From Salibacterium qingdaonense (GTDB taxonomy: Bacteria; Bacillota; Bacilli; Bacillales; Marinococcaceae), in NCBI RefSeq assembly GCF_900114715.1, contig NZ_FOTY01000005.1, positions 62,001 through 126,000 on the forward strand: a DNA stretch of 64,000 bases, written 5' to 3'. Positions 54,679 to 63,179 of the stretch are shown in pieces. The notes below the pieces were generated by a model. It searched no databases and was not told the DNA's origin. It saw only the letters and a list, made by a program, of their open reading frames with translations. How positions within the stretch are numbered: position 1 is the first letter of the stretch; each line of letters begins with the position of its first letter. The translations under genes were made by a program, and so were the position numbers.

Positions 54679-54692
54679 GTACGTATGTATAA

Positions 54693-54766
54693 TGGAGCGG
54701 GTGATGGGAATCGAACCCACGACATCAGCTTGGAAGGCTGAGGTTTTACCACTAAACTACACCCGC
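54693..54766 (-). tRNA. tRNA-Gly (anticodon TCC)
   Basis: Starts GCGGGTGTAGTTTAGTGG, anticodon loop CTTCCAA with TCC, T-arm GGTTCGATTCC, CCA encoded. 74 bases. Confidence 0.97.
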
Positions 54767-54770
54767 ATCA

Positions 54771-54845
54771 TGGAGCGGAAGACGGGATTCGAACCCGCGA
54801 CCCCCACCTTGGCAAGGTGGTGTTCTACCACTGAACTACTTCCGC
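54771..54845 (-). tRNA. tRNA-Gly (anticodon GCC)
   Basis: Starts GCGGAAGTAGTTCAGTGG, anticodon loop TTGCCAA with GCC, T-arm GGTTCGAATCC, CCA encoded. 75 bases. Confidence 0.97.
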
Positions 54846-54859
54846 GTTCCTTTGAAAAT

Positions 54860-54935
54860 TGGTGAGCCATGGAGGATTCGAACCTCCGACCCTCTGATTA
54901 AAAGTCAGATGCTCTGCCAACTGAGCTAATGGCTC
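54860..54935 (-). tRNA. tRNA-Lys (anticodon TTT)
   Basis: Starts GAGCCATTAGCTCAG, anticodon loop CTTTTAA with TTT, T-arm GGTTCGAATCC, CCA encoded. 76 bases. Confidence 0.97.
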
Positions 54936-55043
54936 TTCTTTAATAAATGGTCTCCGTACACGACAGATCTTCACTACTGTATGTAAAAAGAACTGATTTT
55001 CATTGTACTCCATTGTAACCGAAAAAACAACGTCTTAAACAAA

Positions 55044-55128
55044 TGGTGGAGGGGGACGGATTCGAACCGCCGAACCCGAAGGAGCGGATTTACAGTCCGC
55101 CGCGTTTGGCCAACTTCGCTACCCCTCC
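55044..55128 (-). tRNA. tRNA-Tyr (anticodon GTA)
   Basis: Starts GGAGGGGTAGCGAAG, anticodon loop CTGTAAA with GTA, long variable arm (CTCCTTCGGGTTC region) as expected of a class II tRNA, CCA encoded. 85 bases. Confidence 0.97.
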
Positions 55129-55191
55129 ATCTTCAAAAGACACTTACCCATTATACCAAAAAAGCGCATAATGTCAATGAAAAAAGGAGAA

Positions 55192-55266
55192 TGGTGACCC
55201 GTACGGGATTCGAACCCGTGTTACCGCCGTGAAAGGGCGGTGTCTTAACCACTTGACCAACGGGCC
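55192..55266 (-). tRNA. tRNA-Glu (anticodon TTC)
   Basis: Starts GGCCCGTTGGTCAAG, anticodon loop CTTTCAC with TTC, T-arm GGTTCGAATCC, CCA encoded. 75 bases. First tRNA of the operon. Confidence 0.97.
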
Positions 55267-55308
55267 ATTTCTCCAGCAGAATCAAAACCTTGTCTGCTGA
55301 CACAAGAC

Positions 55309-55338
55309 ATTGTATCTTAAGTACTTAGGTTATTGCAA
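55309..55338 (-). promoter_or_regulatory. promoter of the tRNA operon
   Basis: Coding-strand TTGCAA (55333-55338), 18-bp spacer, TACAAT (55309-55314), about 40 bases before tRNA-Glu. A CAGCAGA/TCTGCTG hairpin lies in the short leader. Confidence 0.65.
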
Positions 55339-55351
55339 TACTTTTTTTAAA

Positions 55352-56563
55352 TCAGGAGGAACTTTTTGTTCCGCTCTTGGTTCCTTTTCCTCCGCCTGCC
55401 TTCTGCATGGAAAACAAATTGGAATCGATGGAAAAAACGAGTTTATCCCGTTCTCTCTTACGTTTCAACGCGAGCTGAATAAGCTGATCCGTTAATGTCG
55501 TATAATCTTTGCCGGCCGGCTCCCACAGATAATACGAGAGAGAGCCTGGTATCGTGTTGATTTCATTTACATATACCCGGTCCTTGTTCTGATCGATAAG
55601 AAAATCAATACGGGACACGCCGCTGCACCCGAGAATCTGAAAGGTGTCCTTGGCAAGTTCCTGGATTTCCTTTGCCCTGCTTTCCTCAAGCTCCGCAGGA
55701 ATGATACGGTCTGTACTTTCCATTCCTTTAGCACCGTCGCCGTCTTTGCCGCTGCCGCCTTGATATTTATCTTCATAACTCAAGATATCTTCAGATTTCA
55801 GCACTTCTTCGATAACAGACGCTTCCACCTCTTCATAATCTCCAAGAACCGAACAGTTCACTTCTTTCATGTCTTCAACCATTGTTTCAACGAGGAGTTT
55901 GGAGGAAAACTCCATAGCTTCTTCCACCGCTTCCTCGAGTTCCCGCTCATTTTCCGCCTTATTGATACCGACACTGGAGCCAAGATTGGCCGGCTTCACA
56001 ATGACCGGAAAACCAAGTTTTTCATGTATCATTTTGGTCATTTCCCGGCTGTTTTCGATCCAGTGGCTGCTGTAAAACCAGACATAATCGAGAACCGGAA
56101 CACCAGAATCCCGCAGAATCTGTTTCATTACCACTTTATCCATGCCGCCTGCTGAAGACAGCACATCGCATCCTACGTAAGGAAGATGAAGCAGTTCAAA
56201 GTATCCCTGCATTACTCCATCTTCTCCGAATGTACCGTGGAAAATAGGGAAAGCAAGGTCTATTTCTGTAATGGTTTTCTTTCCAAAACGAGGAATCGGG
56301 TCTTTCTGAAGCAGAACGCTTTCATCTTCTGAAGTCGTGAGTGTGACTTTCTGTGCATTCTCCAGCAGATTGTCCATGTCTTTGTAGTTTTCTATATCCA
56401 GCAGCTGTTCACCGGTGTAAAAGGAGCGGTCTTTGCTGATATACACAGGGACCGCTTCGTATTTCGAGTCGTCCATCGCCTGCACAGCCTGCAGAGCGGT
56501 AATAACGGATACTTCATGTTCCACCGACACACCGCCGAAAAATACCCCTACCCTTGTTTTCAT
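55352..56563 (-). CDS. ddl: D-alanine-D-alanine ligase
   Basis: 403 residues, longer than the usual 360 because of a C-terminal basic Gly/Ser/Lys tail (about 375-403). N-terminus VGVFFGGVSVEHEVSVITA; ATP-grasp core includes FPVIVKPANLGSSVGINKA, KEVNCSVLGD and the metal site RIDFLIDQNKDRVYVNEINTIPG. Joins two D-Ala for peptidoglycan. Third gene behind a hydrolase and a membrane-anchored MurF, so it supplies the dipeptide that MurF attaches. The specificity (D-Ala versus D-Ser or D-lactate at the second position) cannot be fixed by eye. ATG with AAGGAGAGC upstream. Confidence 0.93.
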   Translation of the reverse strand: MKTRVGVFFGGVSVEHEVSVITALQAVQAMDDSKYEAVPVYISKDRSFYTGEQLLDIENYKDMDNLLENAQKVTLTTSEDESVLLQKDPIPRFGKKTITEIDLAFPIFHGTFGEDGVMQGYFELLHLPYVGCDVLSSAGGMDKVVMKQILRDSGVPVLDYVWFYSSHWIENSREMTKMIHEKLGFPVIVKPANLGSSVGINKAENERELEEAVEEAMEFSSKLLVETMVEDMKEVNCSVLGDYEEVEASVIEEVLKSEDILSYEDKYQGGSGKDGDGAKGMESTDRIIPAELEESRAKEIQELAKDTFQILGCSGVSRIDFLIDQNKDRVYVNEINTIPGSLSYYLWEPAGKDYTTLTDQLIQLALKRKRERDKLVFSIDSNLFSMQKAGGGKGTKSGTKSSS

Positions 56564-56584
56564 GTACAGCTCTCCTTCGTTTGA

Positions 56585-58171
56585 TTACTCGTTAAATGTA
56601 TCCGGGAGATCATTTTCCAGCAGAACTACTGACTTCTGAACCGCCTGCTCGTTCATTTTCTGAAGGGCGTCCTGCAGGTTCTCCGCTACATAATATTGAT
56701 TTTTGGGATATCCTTTGTCTGCCAGTCCCTGCTGCATCGGTTCCGTTTGTTTCTTCCCGACTAATATGACAAAGTCACAGACATCTGCAGCATATTCGGC
56801 AAACCTCTTGTTCAGTTCATACTCTTTTTCTCCCAGCTCTATCATTCCGGGTGTGACAAGCATCTTGTATTCCGGCATCTGTCCCAGCACTTCAAGCGCC
56901 ATTCTCGATCCGACCGGATTCGAGTTGAAACTGTCGTCTACAATAGTAATATTGCCGGATGATTTTTTCAGTTCCAGACGGTGTTCCACCGGCGCGACCT
57001 GCTTTACAGAACGGGCAATCTTTTCAAAAGAAATGCCTTTTTCCGATGCCATCGCTATCGCGGCAAGAATATTGTAGATGTTATGACGACCGAGCAGTTT
57101 CGTCTGAATCTTTACCGACGTTCCATCGTATTTATAAACGGTGAACTCCGACCCTTTGGAAGAATAGGAAATATCAGCAGCCCGGTAATGAAGATCCACT
57201 GAATCAATCCCGTAATACATCGTCCGGCACTGATTACGCTGCTGGTAAGACATGATATTCTGATCATCTTTATTCAGAAAAGCCGTCCCCTCATGCGGGA
57301 GTGTCTCAATTAATTCAAATTTTGTCTTCTTGATATTATCAAGTGTCTTGAATGTCTCCAGATGCTGCTCCCCGATAGCGGTCAGTATTCCGTATTTCTG
57401 ATGAACGAGTTCACTTATGTCCTGAATATCATATTCCTGTTTTGCTCCCATTTCCGCAATAAAAATATTGTGATAGGGTTTCAGCATCGTCCGGATGGTC
57501 TTGGTTACTCCCATTTTTGTGTTATAGCTCTCGGGAGTCATCAATACATTAAACTCAGACGACAGGACGGTTTCGAGAATGTGTTTCGTACTTGTCTTTC
57601 CGTAACTGCCCGTCACACCAATTACTTCAAGGTTGTTCATCTGTTTAATTATCTTCTCCGCATCATGGTAGTAGTACTGGCTGATCTGTTTTTCCACCGG
57701 CCAGTTGATAACATTGGCAGCAAGGGTATAAAAATACGTGAGAACGGAGGAACCTGCCATAAGCAGCAGAAACCATCCAATACTGCTTTCAAGCCCTGTG
57801 CCGAAAATAATGCCCAGCAGAGCAGTCACCGCAAATAATACCCCGGTTGTAACAAGAAGCCTCTTCACTCTGGAAGTAAAGACCAGCTTCTTCTTTTCTT
57901 GTTCTTCCGCCGTGAAATAGGCCAAAAGCGCAAAAATAAGCGTTCCCGCGGTTAACGCTGCCGTTTCGTTTCCAAAAATCAATGGAAGAAAGGAAAGAAA
58001 CGGAAGAAAGCTCTGTGCCGGAAAAGCTTTGGACGTGTGTGAAACCACCCAGTTCCAGTATCGTTCTGTCCGATAGGCATTTAACTGCAGCATATGAGTG
58101 CTGGTTTTCACGATTCGGGCCGTGTGCCAGCCCCAGGCTGCCAGGAATAATAGTATAAGTATGCCTGTCAT
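56585..58171 (-). CDS. MurF-like Mur ligase with N-terminal membrane domain
   Basis: 528 residues. The first 155 hold about four to five membrane helices (3-14, 55-67, 71-87, 107-124, 131-150), then a Mur ligase: ATP loop GVTGSYGKTSTKHI (185-198), substrate segment MTPESYNTKMGVTKTIR, catalytic HRLELKK, and VDDSFNSNPVGSRMALEVL typical of MurF. It adds D-Ala-D-Ala to UDP-MurNAc-tripeptide. Classical MurF proteins are cytosolic and about 455 residues, so the membrane domain is unusual. Overlaps the hydrolase stop by one base (TAATG) and precedes ddl by 21 bp. Confidence 0.88.
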   Translation of the reverse strand: MTGILILLFLAAWGWHTARIVKTSTHMLQLNAYRTERYWNWVVSHTSKAFPAQSFLPFLSFLPLIFGNETAALTAGTLIFALLAYFTAEEQEKKKLVFTSRVKRLLVTTGVLFAVTALLGIIFGTGLESSIGWFLLLMAGSSVLTYFYTLAANVINWPVEKQISQYYYHDAEKIIKQMNNLEVIGVTGSYGKTSTKHILETVLSSEFNVLMTPESYNTKMGVTKTIRTMLKPYHNIFIAEMGAKQEYDIQDISELVHQKYGILTAIGEQHLETFKTLDNIKKTKFELIETLPHEGTAFLNKDDQNIMSYQQRNQCRTMYYGIDSVDLHYRAADISYSSKGSEFTVYKYDGTSVKIQTKLLGRHNIYNILAAIAMASEKGISFEKIARSVKQVAPVEHRLELKKSSGNITIVDDSFNSNPVGSRMALEVLGQMPEYKMLVTPGMIELGEKEYELNKRFAEYAADVCDFVILVGKKQTEPMQQGLADKGYPKNQYYVAENLQDALQKMNEQAVQKSVVLLENDLPDTFNE

Positions 58172-58944
58172 TACTTCCTCTCCCCTTTATCTTTTTGAAG
58201 GAAAGAATCGATTACCAACAAAAACTGCTGCCGCTTATCAAGATACGAATAATGACCCGCATTTTCCAGAACGACAAGACCCGCATCCGGAATCATGTCT
58301 TCCATCAAACGGGCATCTGCGACGGGCGTTGCCTCATCATGCTCCCCCCATACAAGCAGTGTCGGCACCTGTATGTCGGGAAGATGATGGCGGAGGTCCT
58401 CATTCACGACTTTAACAAACGTCTGCTGCATCGTTCCGGAAACATTTTTATAATCTGTGGAACCGAGCTTTCCTTTTACTTTTGTAAGAATCGTTTCTTT
58501 ATACCGGTTCAATACCGGCAGGTTCAATATATTTTTAAATGCTTTATACGTGTAGACTTTAACATAATACTGCCATTTGCGTTTCGGCTTGATTCCGGCA
58601 CTGTCTACAAGAATCACTTTATGTACCGGACTGCCGGCAGCGTATTTGATCGATACCCTGCCACCGAAGGAATGACCCACGAGAATCGGCTGGTCGATAT
58701 GCATCGTTTCAAGAAAGGTCCCGAGCATTTTGGTATAGGCTGCAACGTCCCAGGGTTCCGGCGGTTCTTCACTTTCTCCAAAACCAGGGAAATCAAGGGA
58801 CCATACTCTGAAATGTTTCTCCAGGGATTGATGAACCGGAGCAAAAGCTTTCCGCTCCGCCCCCCACCCGTGAAGAAGCACCACATCCGCTCCTTCTCCG
58901 GAGACGTGGTAGCCCACCTTCACTCCGTCTATATCTATGTTCAC
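58171..58944 (-). CDS. alpha/beta hydrolase
   Basis: 257 residues. Catalytic Ser in the elbow LVGHSFGGRVSIKY (near 92), Asp in LLVWGEHDEATPV and His in LENAGHYSYLD. Oxyanion-hole HGWGAERKAF near the start. Cytosolic esterase or amidase of unknown substrate. First gene of the hydrolase-MurF-Ddl operon, sharing a base with the MurF start, which suggests a role in cell-wall precursor chemistry (inference). Confidence 0.88.
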   Translation of the reverse strand: MNIDIDGVKVGYHVSGEGADVVLLHGWGAERKAFAPVHQSLEKHFRVWSLDFPGFGESEEPPEPWDVAAYTKMLGTFLETMHIDQPILVGHSFGGRVSIKYAAGSPVHKVILVDSAGIKPKRKWQYYVKVYTYKAFKNILNLPVLNRYKETILTKVKGKLGSTDYKNVSGTMQQTFVKVVNEDLRHHLPDIQVPTLLVWGEHDEATPVADARLMEDMIPDAGLVVLENAGHYSYLDKRQQFLLVIDSFLQKDKGERK

Positions 58945-59213
58945 AGCTATAACGCCCCTATTCTTCGCTGACTTATATCTATATTGTATATATAATCACC
59001 TGCTACGCTGTTTATGTTCTTTTCCATAAAACACATAGCCGCCACTATATCTTATCATATCTAAAACAAAACGAGAATCGTATCTTTCATTCGGTTTGTC
59101 ACTTGCAGCCCTTTCTCTCCAAGCAAACTTGTAATGTTATCTACAGAATAAAAATCTTCATATTATTTTTGCACAGAGCAGGATATAACTAAGCAGAAAG
59201 AGGAGGGTTTGGT

Positions 59214-60566
59214 ATGTTTCTGGAATATGACGCGGCTGTATTCAGCCGGATGCTGACCGGCCTGACACTCGGATTTCATATCATCTTCGCTACGATTGGT
59301 GTCGGCGTGCCGTTGATGATTGCCTTTGCCGAGTGGATGGGGCTGCGCAAACATGATGAACATTACCGGCTTCTCGCCCGGAGGTGGGCCCGCGGGTTTG
59401 TTGTCACGGTGGCGGTGGGTGTGGTGACCGGCACTTCCATCGGGTTGCAGCTGAACCTGCTCTGGCCGAATTTTATGCAGCTCGCCGGACAGACGATTTC
59501 CCTCCCCCTTTTCATGGAAGTATTTGCTTTCTTTTTCGAGGCAATTTTTCTTGGTATATATCTTTACACGTGGGACCGGTTTAAAAACAGAACCCGCCAT
59601 TTCCTTCTCATGATACCGATTGTCATCGGGGCTTCGTTTTCCGCTTTCTTTATCACCTCGGTCAACTCTTTCATGAATGCGCCTCGGGGTTTCGAGCTGA
59701 CAAACGGTGTGATCACCAATATACACCCACTTGCTGCGATGTTCAATCCGGCGGCTCCGACCAAAACCGCCCACGTGCTTGTCACCTGCTACCTCACGTC
59801 CGCTTTTGTGCTCGGCATGATCGGCGCCGTCAAAATGCTGAAAGGCGACCGGCATGTGTATCACAAAAAAGCATTGCAGCTGACGATGACAGCCGCGTTT
59901 GTTTTCTCTATCGGTACGGTAGGTATCGGTGATCTGTCGGGAAAATACCTGGCCGAGTACCAACCTGAAAAACTGGCTGCCGCGGAATGGCATTTTAAAA
60001 CGCAGACAGAAGCTCCACTTGTCGTAGGAGGAGTGCTGAAGGAAGGTAATAACGTTCAGTATGCGCTTGAAGTTCCCTATGCTCTCAGCATTCTGGCGCA
60101 CGGCACGCCGTCGGCGGAAGTGACTGGTCTGGAGGAATTTGCACAGGAAGACCGGCCGCCGCTCATTGTGCATTACTTTTTTGACAGCATGGTAGCAATC
60201 GGGATGTATCTTGTTTTTATCCCCCTGCTCTACCTGGTATTCAGGTGGAAAAAACCGGGCTGGCTGCATCATAAGGTTCTGCTTTGGGGTATTGCCGCCG
60301 GCGGACCGTTGTCCATTCTTGCGACAGAATTGGGATGGGTGTATGCGGAAGTAGGCCGCCAGCCGTGGATTCTGCATGACATCATGCGGACACCGGAAGG
60401 CGCGACGACTTCCGAACATGTCGATGCCATGCTGTATCTGTTTATCGGACTTTACGCTGTCCTCGGGATTTCAAGCGCCGTCGTTCTGCGAAAAATGTTC
60501 AAGAACAATCCCGTTGCTCATGAACTCGAGAGCCGCGGCATTGACAGACGGGGAGGGTCGTCATGA
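59214..60566 (+). CDS. cydA: cytochrome bd ubiquinol oxidase subunit I
   Basis: 450 residues, nine membrane helices, short Q-loop type. Heme ligands His22 (LGFHIIFATIG) and His187 (TKTAHVLVT); conserved Glu102 and Glu109 in FMEVFAFFFEAIF; the GRQPW motif (VYAEVGRQPWILHDIMRT) is near the C-terminus. Reduces oxygen with quinol at high affinity and resists cyanide and sulfide. Overlaps cydB by four bases. Closest in layout to Bacillus YthA. Confidence 0.96.
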   Translation: MFLEYDAAVFSRMLTGLTLGFHIIFATIGVGVPLMIAFAEWMGLRKHDEHYRLLARRWARGFVVTVAVGVVTGTSIGLQLNLLWPNFMQLAGQTISLPLFMEVFAFFFEAIFLGIYLYTWDRFKNRTRHFLLMIPIVIGASFSAFFITSVNSFMNAPRGFELTNGVITNIHPLAAMFNPAAPTKTAHVLVTCYLTSAFVLGMIGAVKMLKGDRHVYHKKALQLTMTAAFVFSIGTVGIGDLSGKYLAEYQPEKLAAAEWHFKTQTEAPLVVGGVLKEGNNVQYALEVPYALSILAHGTPSAEVTGLEEFAQEDRPPLIVHYFFDSMVAIGMYLVFIPLLYLVFRWKKPGWLHHKVLLWGIAAGGPLSILATELGWVYAEVGRQPWILHDIMRTPEGATTSEHVDAMLYLFIGLYAVLGISSAVVLRKMFKNNPVAHELESRGIDRRGGSS

Positions 60567-61576
60567 CTTACGAAATACTCGGCATCACCGTATTGTGGCT
60601 GTTCCTTTACGGTTACCTGATTGTCGGCTCTATCGATTTCGGAGCCGGATTCTTTCACTTTTACAACAAACTCTCCCGCAAGAATTACCAGGTGAACAAA
60701 CTGATCCAGCGCTATCTGTCCCCTGTGTGGGAAGTGACGAATGTGTTCCTTGTTTTTTTCTTTGTCGGGATTGTCGGTTTCTTCCCCGACACCGCGTATT
60801 ATTACGGAACGGCGCTTCTTGTTCCGGGAAGCATCTCTATTGTCCTGATCGCCATACGCGGCTCCTACTATGCTTTCAACACGTATGGCTCCAAAGACAG
60901 CCGGGTATACTCATTTCTCTACGGGATAAGCGGACTGTTGATCCCTGCTTCATTCACGATCGTGCTTACGATTTCAGAAGGAGGTTATCTGGATGTGTCG
61001 GAAGGCAGTGTAACACTGCTGCTCCGCGAATTGCTGACTAGTACGTATTCCTGGAGCGTGGTAGTGCTGGCCGTGGTGAGTGTTCTTTATATTTCGGCCG
61101 CGTTTTTGACGTACTACTCGTATCAGGCGGGGGATAGAGCGTCCCACCAGGTATTCCGCCGCTATACATTGTTATGGGCGGGGCCGGCCATTCTTGCCAG
61201 TCTGCTGATCTTCTATACGATCAGCCGGCACAATCCTGAACATTTCCAAAACATGCTGGATATAAGCTGGATGTTCATGTTGTCCTTCCTGTTTTTCCTG
61301 GGGGCTGTCATGCTGATTTACCGTGAACGCCGTCTCGGACTGGCCTTCGTACTGGTGATGCTCCAATTTTTCAGTGCGTGGTTCGGCTACGGAGCCTCCC
61401 ACCTCCCGTACTTGTTATATCCGCACCTCACGATCTACGACGGGTTCGTGAACGAAACGATGGCAGCGGCACTGATTGCCGCTTTTATTGCAGGACTGCT
61501 GCTGTTGATCCCGTCCCTCGTTCTGTTAATGAGGCTGTTTTTGTTTGATGCTGATTATGTCCGCGGGAATCGTTAA
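60563..61576 (+). CDS. cydB: cytochrome bd ubiquinol oxidase subunit II
   Basis: 337 residues, about nine membrane helices. Starts TYEILGITVLWLFLYGYLIVGSIDFGAGFF and includes YLSPVWEVTNVFLVFFFVG, both typical of CydB. ATG overlaps the cydA stop. Completes the oxidase with CydA and the small CydS-like protein 18 bp downstream. Confidence 0.95.
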   Translation: MTYEILGITVLWLFLYGYLIVGSIDFGAGFFHFYNKLSRKNYQVNKLIQRYLSPVWEVTNVFLVFFFVGIVGFFPDTAYYYGTALLVPGSISIVLIAIRGSYYAFNTYGSKDSRVYSFLYGISGLLIPASFTIVLTISEGGYLDVSEGSVTLLLRELLTSTYSWSVVVLAVVSVLYISAAFLTYYSYQAGDRASHQVFRRYTLLWAGPAILASLLIFYTISRHNPEHFQNMLDISWMFMLSFLFFLGAVMLIYRERRLGLAFVLVMLQFFSAWFGYGASHLPYLLYPHLTIYDGFVNETMAAALIAAFIAGLLLLIPSLVLLMRLFLFDADYVRGNR

Positions 61577-61594
61577 GGAAAGGAGCGGTGTGCT

Positions 61595-61702
61595 ATGGAG
61601 TTTTTCCTGCTTATGATCGCCCCCCATCTTGTTCTCGCTGCTTGTGTGCTGGCCGTTTTTTTATGGGGCGGACGGCGGAGCGATTATTTTCACAATGACT
61701 GA
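61595..61702 (+). CDS. cydS: CydS-like small subunit of cytochrome bd
   Basis: 35-codon frame MEFFLLMIAPHLVLAACVLA... ending RRSDYFHND, with one membrane helix at about 3-26. AAAGGAGCGG lies nine bases upstream of the ATG, and the gene follows cydB by 18 bp. Size, single helix and polar tail match CydS, the 33-residue third subunit of the Geobacillus cytochrome bd, which also starts with a short charged tail before a hydrophobic run. Too short for most gene callers. Confidence 0.85.
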   Translation: MEFFLLMIAPHLVLAACVLAVFLWGGRRSDYFHND

Positions 61703-61734
61703 GGAGGAAGTGGACCTTGTTGGGGTTGGTGACG

Positions 61735-61960
61735 TTTGAGCGGTCCCACCCGGAGCCATCGTAGTTATAAACGGTTCATGGTTACGTTTACGAACATCGG
61801 ACCCGCACAAACGTAACTATGGTTCATTCATGATTACGTTTGTGAAACTTCGAAACAGCAAAAGCGCGTCATAAATGGTTCTATGTAACGTTTTCCGCCA
61901 TTTCCCGGTCCAAAACGTAAGGATGACCGGGCGCCGGGCCTCAAGAGCACCGACATACCG
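61735..61960. repeat. TTACGTTT/AAACGTAA palindrome cluster
   Basis: Between cydS and element B2 lie at least five forms of one motif: GTTCATGGTTACGTTTACG, CAAACGTAACTATGGTTC, GTTCATTCATGATTACGTTTGTG, TGGTTCTATGTAACGTTTTCC and AAAACGTAAGGATGACC. The sequences GGTTCAT and TTACGTTT recur in both orientations and can form overlapping hairpins. No gene supported. Confidence 0.65.
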
Positions 61961-61987
61961 ATACACGTATCAATAAACAAGAAAAGC

Positions 61988-62330
61988 GAGTCTGGGACAA
62001 AAGTAAAATAGGTGGAGGACAACACGAATGTCTTGCATCGTTGCTCAATAGTTTAGTGGCAGCGGAGCCAAAATGCTTCGACTCCTGCGGGAACAGCACG
62101 AGTCTCGGGGACCCCGCAGGAAGCGGTTTTCTTCCGAGGAGGCTTGAGCCGTGCCCGCGGCAAAGAAGACACGGTGAGCCCCAGCGAACCGATGTCGCCC
62201 TTGTGCTCTGGAGTAAAAGCGAAGCATTTTGGCGCAGCGGTTTGTCTCAGCAACGAAAAATGCCGAACGATTTTAAAAAATCGTTCGGCATTTTCTATCT
62301 TATACAGGTTTTGTCCCAGACTCTTTTTTT
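61988..62330. repeat. TGGGACAAAA-type long intergenic element, copy B2
   Basis: 343 bp with perfect 15-base terminal inverted repeats GAGTCTGGGACAAAA / TTTTGTCCCAGACTC, the right end followed by seven T. Inner parts are CGACTCCTGCGGGAACAGCACG, ACCCCGCAGGA, TGCTCTGGAGTAAAAGCG and a palindrome TGCCGAACGATTTT/AAAATCGTTCGGCA. Similar elements with CGACTCCTGCGGGAA are scattered through Bacillaceae genomes (known from general experience). It sits between convergent cydABS and vanY-like genes; the vanY stop codon overlaps its right T-run. Confidence 0.85.
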
Positions 62331-63171
62331 ATTCGGCAGTACCGTAATATTCTTCGAGCGTCTGATTTGTATCATGAAGGGCGGCTGCAAGCTCTTTTCC
62401 AACGTAGCGGAGGTGCCATGGTTCGTACTGATAACCAGTAATATCCGTTTTATCCTCCGGATAACGTATAACAAAGCCGTATTCATGCGCGTTTTCCTTC
62501 AGCCACATGCCTTCCGGAGTCTCTCCGAATGCATTGGTCAAAGTAAAATCCGCTGACTGAGAGCTGACATCCATTGCCAGACCGCTCTGATGCTCACTTT
62601 CTCCTGCCTGAGCGCTGTATTGATTGGCAGCTTCTACTCCGTCTTCTTCTGCATTAGCGGCAAAAATAGACTCCTGGCGGTCATAGGAGCGGTATCCTGA
62701 TACAGCAAATAGATATAGTCCTTCCTCTTCTGCCCCGCTGAACAGCGATTCCAGTGCTTTGGCTGCCGGTTCACGCACCTGTTTTTTCGGCACGTCTTCT
62801 TCATACGGGAAGCGCACATCCGGAACCGTCAGATCTTCCGGCACATAATCCGAAGGTAGATGGTATTCCCGATTCACAAGGGCATTCAGCGCCTCAGGAT
62901 TCTGCAGCACCCCGTCTTCATTCACAGACGGAAGGGTCGTTGTCTGCTCCTGTTCTCCAGCCTTTGGTTCAGTCGTTTCCGCCTGTTCTTCCTCTCCCTC
63001 AAAAACAGGCTCGGATTCTTTTTCTGCTTCATTCTCCTGTTCGGCCTGTTCTTCCTGCTGGGATGCATCCCCGCTGTTGTTCTGCTCTTCTCCTTCCGAC
63101 TGTCCGGAAGCCGAACACCCTCCGAGAGCAAGCAGCACCGCAGCTCCGAAACTGATGATCGTTTTATTCAT
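62329..63171 (-). CDS. VanY-type D-alanyl-D-alanine carboxypeptidase lipoprotein
   Basis: 280 residues. Lipoprotein signal ends at Cys19 (LALGGCSASG), then a 60-residue Glu/Gln-rich acidic linker (24-78). Peptidase M15B domain: SGYRSYDRQ (158-166), zinc ligands His194 and Asp201 in SEHQSGLAMDVS, and His253 in EPWHLRYVG. Trims the terminal D-Ala from peptidoglycan stem peptides outside the membrane. The acidic linker fits a high-salt envelope. Transcribed alone. Confidence 0.93.
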   Translation of the reverse strand: MNKTIISFGAAVLLALGGCSASGQSEGEEQNNSGDASQQEEQAEQENEAEKESEPVFEGEEEQAETTEPKAGEQEQTTTLPSVNEDGVLQNPEALNALVNREYHLPSDYVPEDLTVPDVRFPYEEDVPKKQVREPAAKALESLFSGAEEEGLYLFAVSGYRSYDRQESIFAANAEEDGVEAANQYSAQAGESEHQSGLAMDVSSQSADFTLTNAFGETPEGMWLKENAHEYGFVIRYPEDKTDITGYQYEPWHLRYVGKELAAALHDTNQTLEEYYGTAE

Positions 63172-63179
63172 GAGGAATC

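Noticed and set aside
55352-56563. Van-type D-Ala-D-Lac ligase forming a vancomycin resistance cluster with the VanY-like gene
   Set aside because: No VanH, VanX or VanRS genes nearby, and the VanY-like gene is a separate unit 6 kb away; an ordinary Ddl is the simpler reading.
59163-60419. 418-codon minus-strand frame opposite cydA
   Set aside because: Shadow of cydA; its translation is rich in Arg/His/Cys with no domain, and cydA itself is certain.
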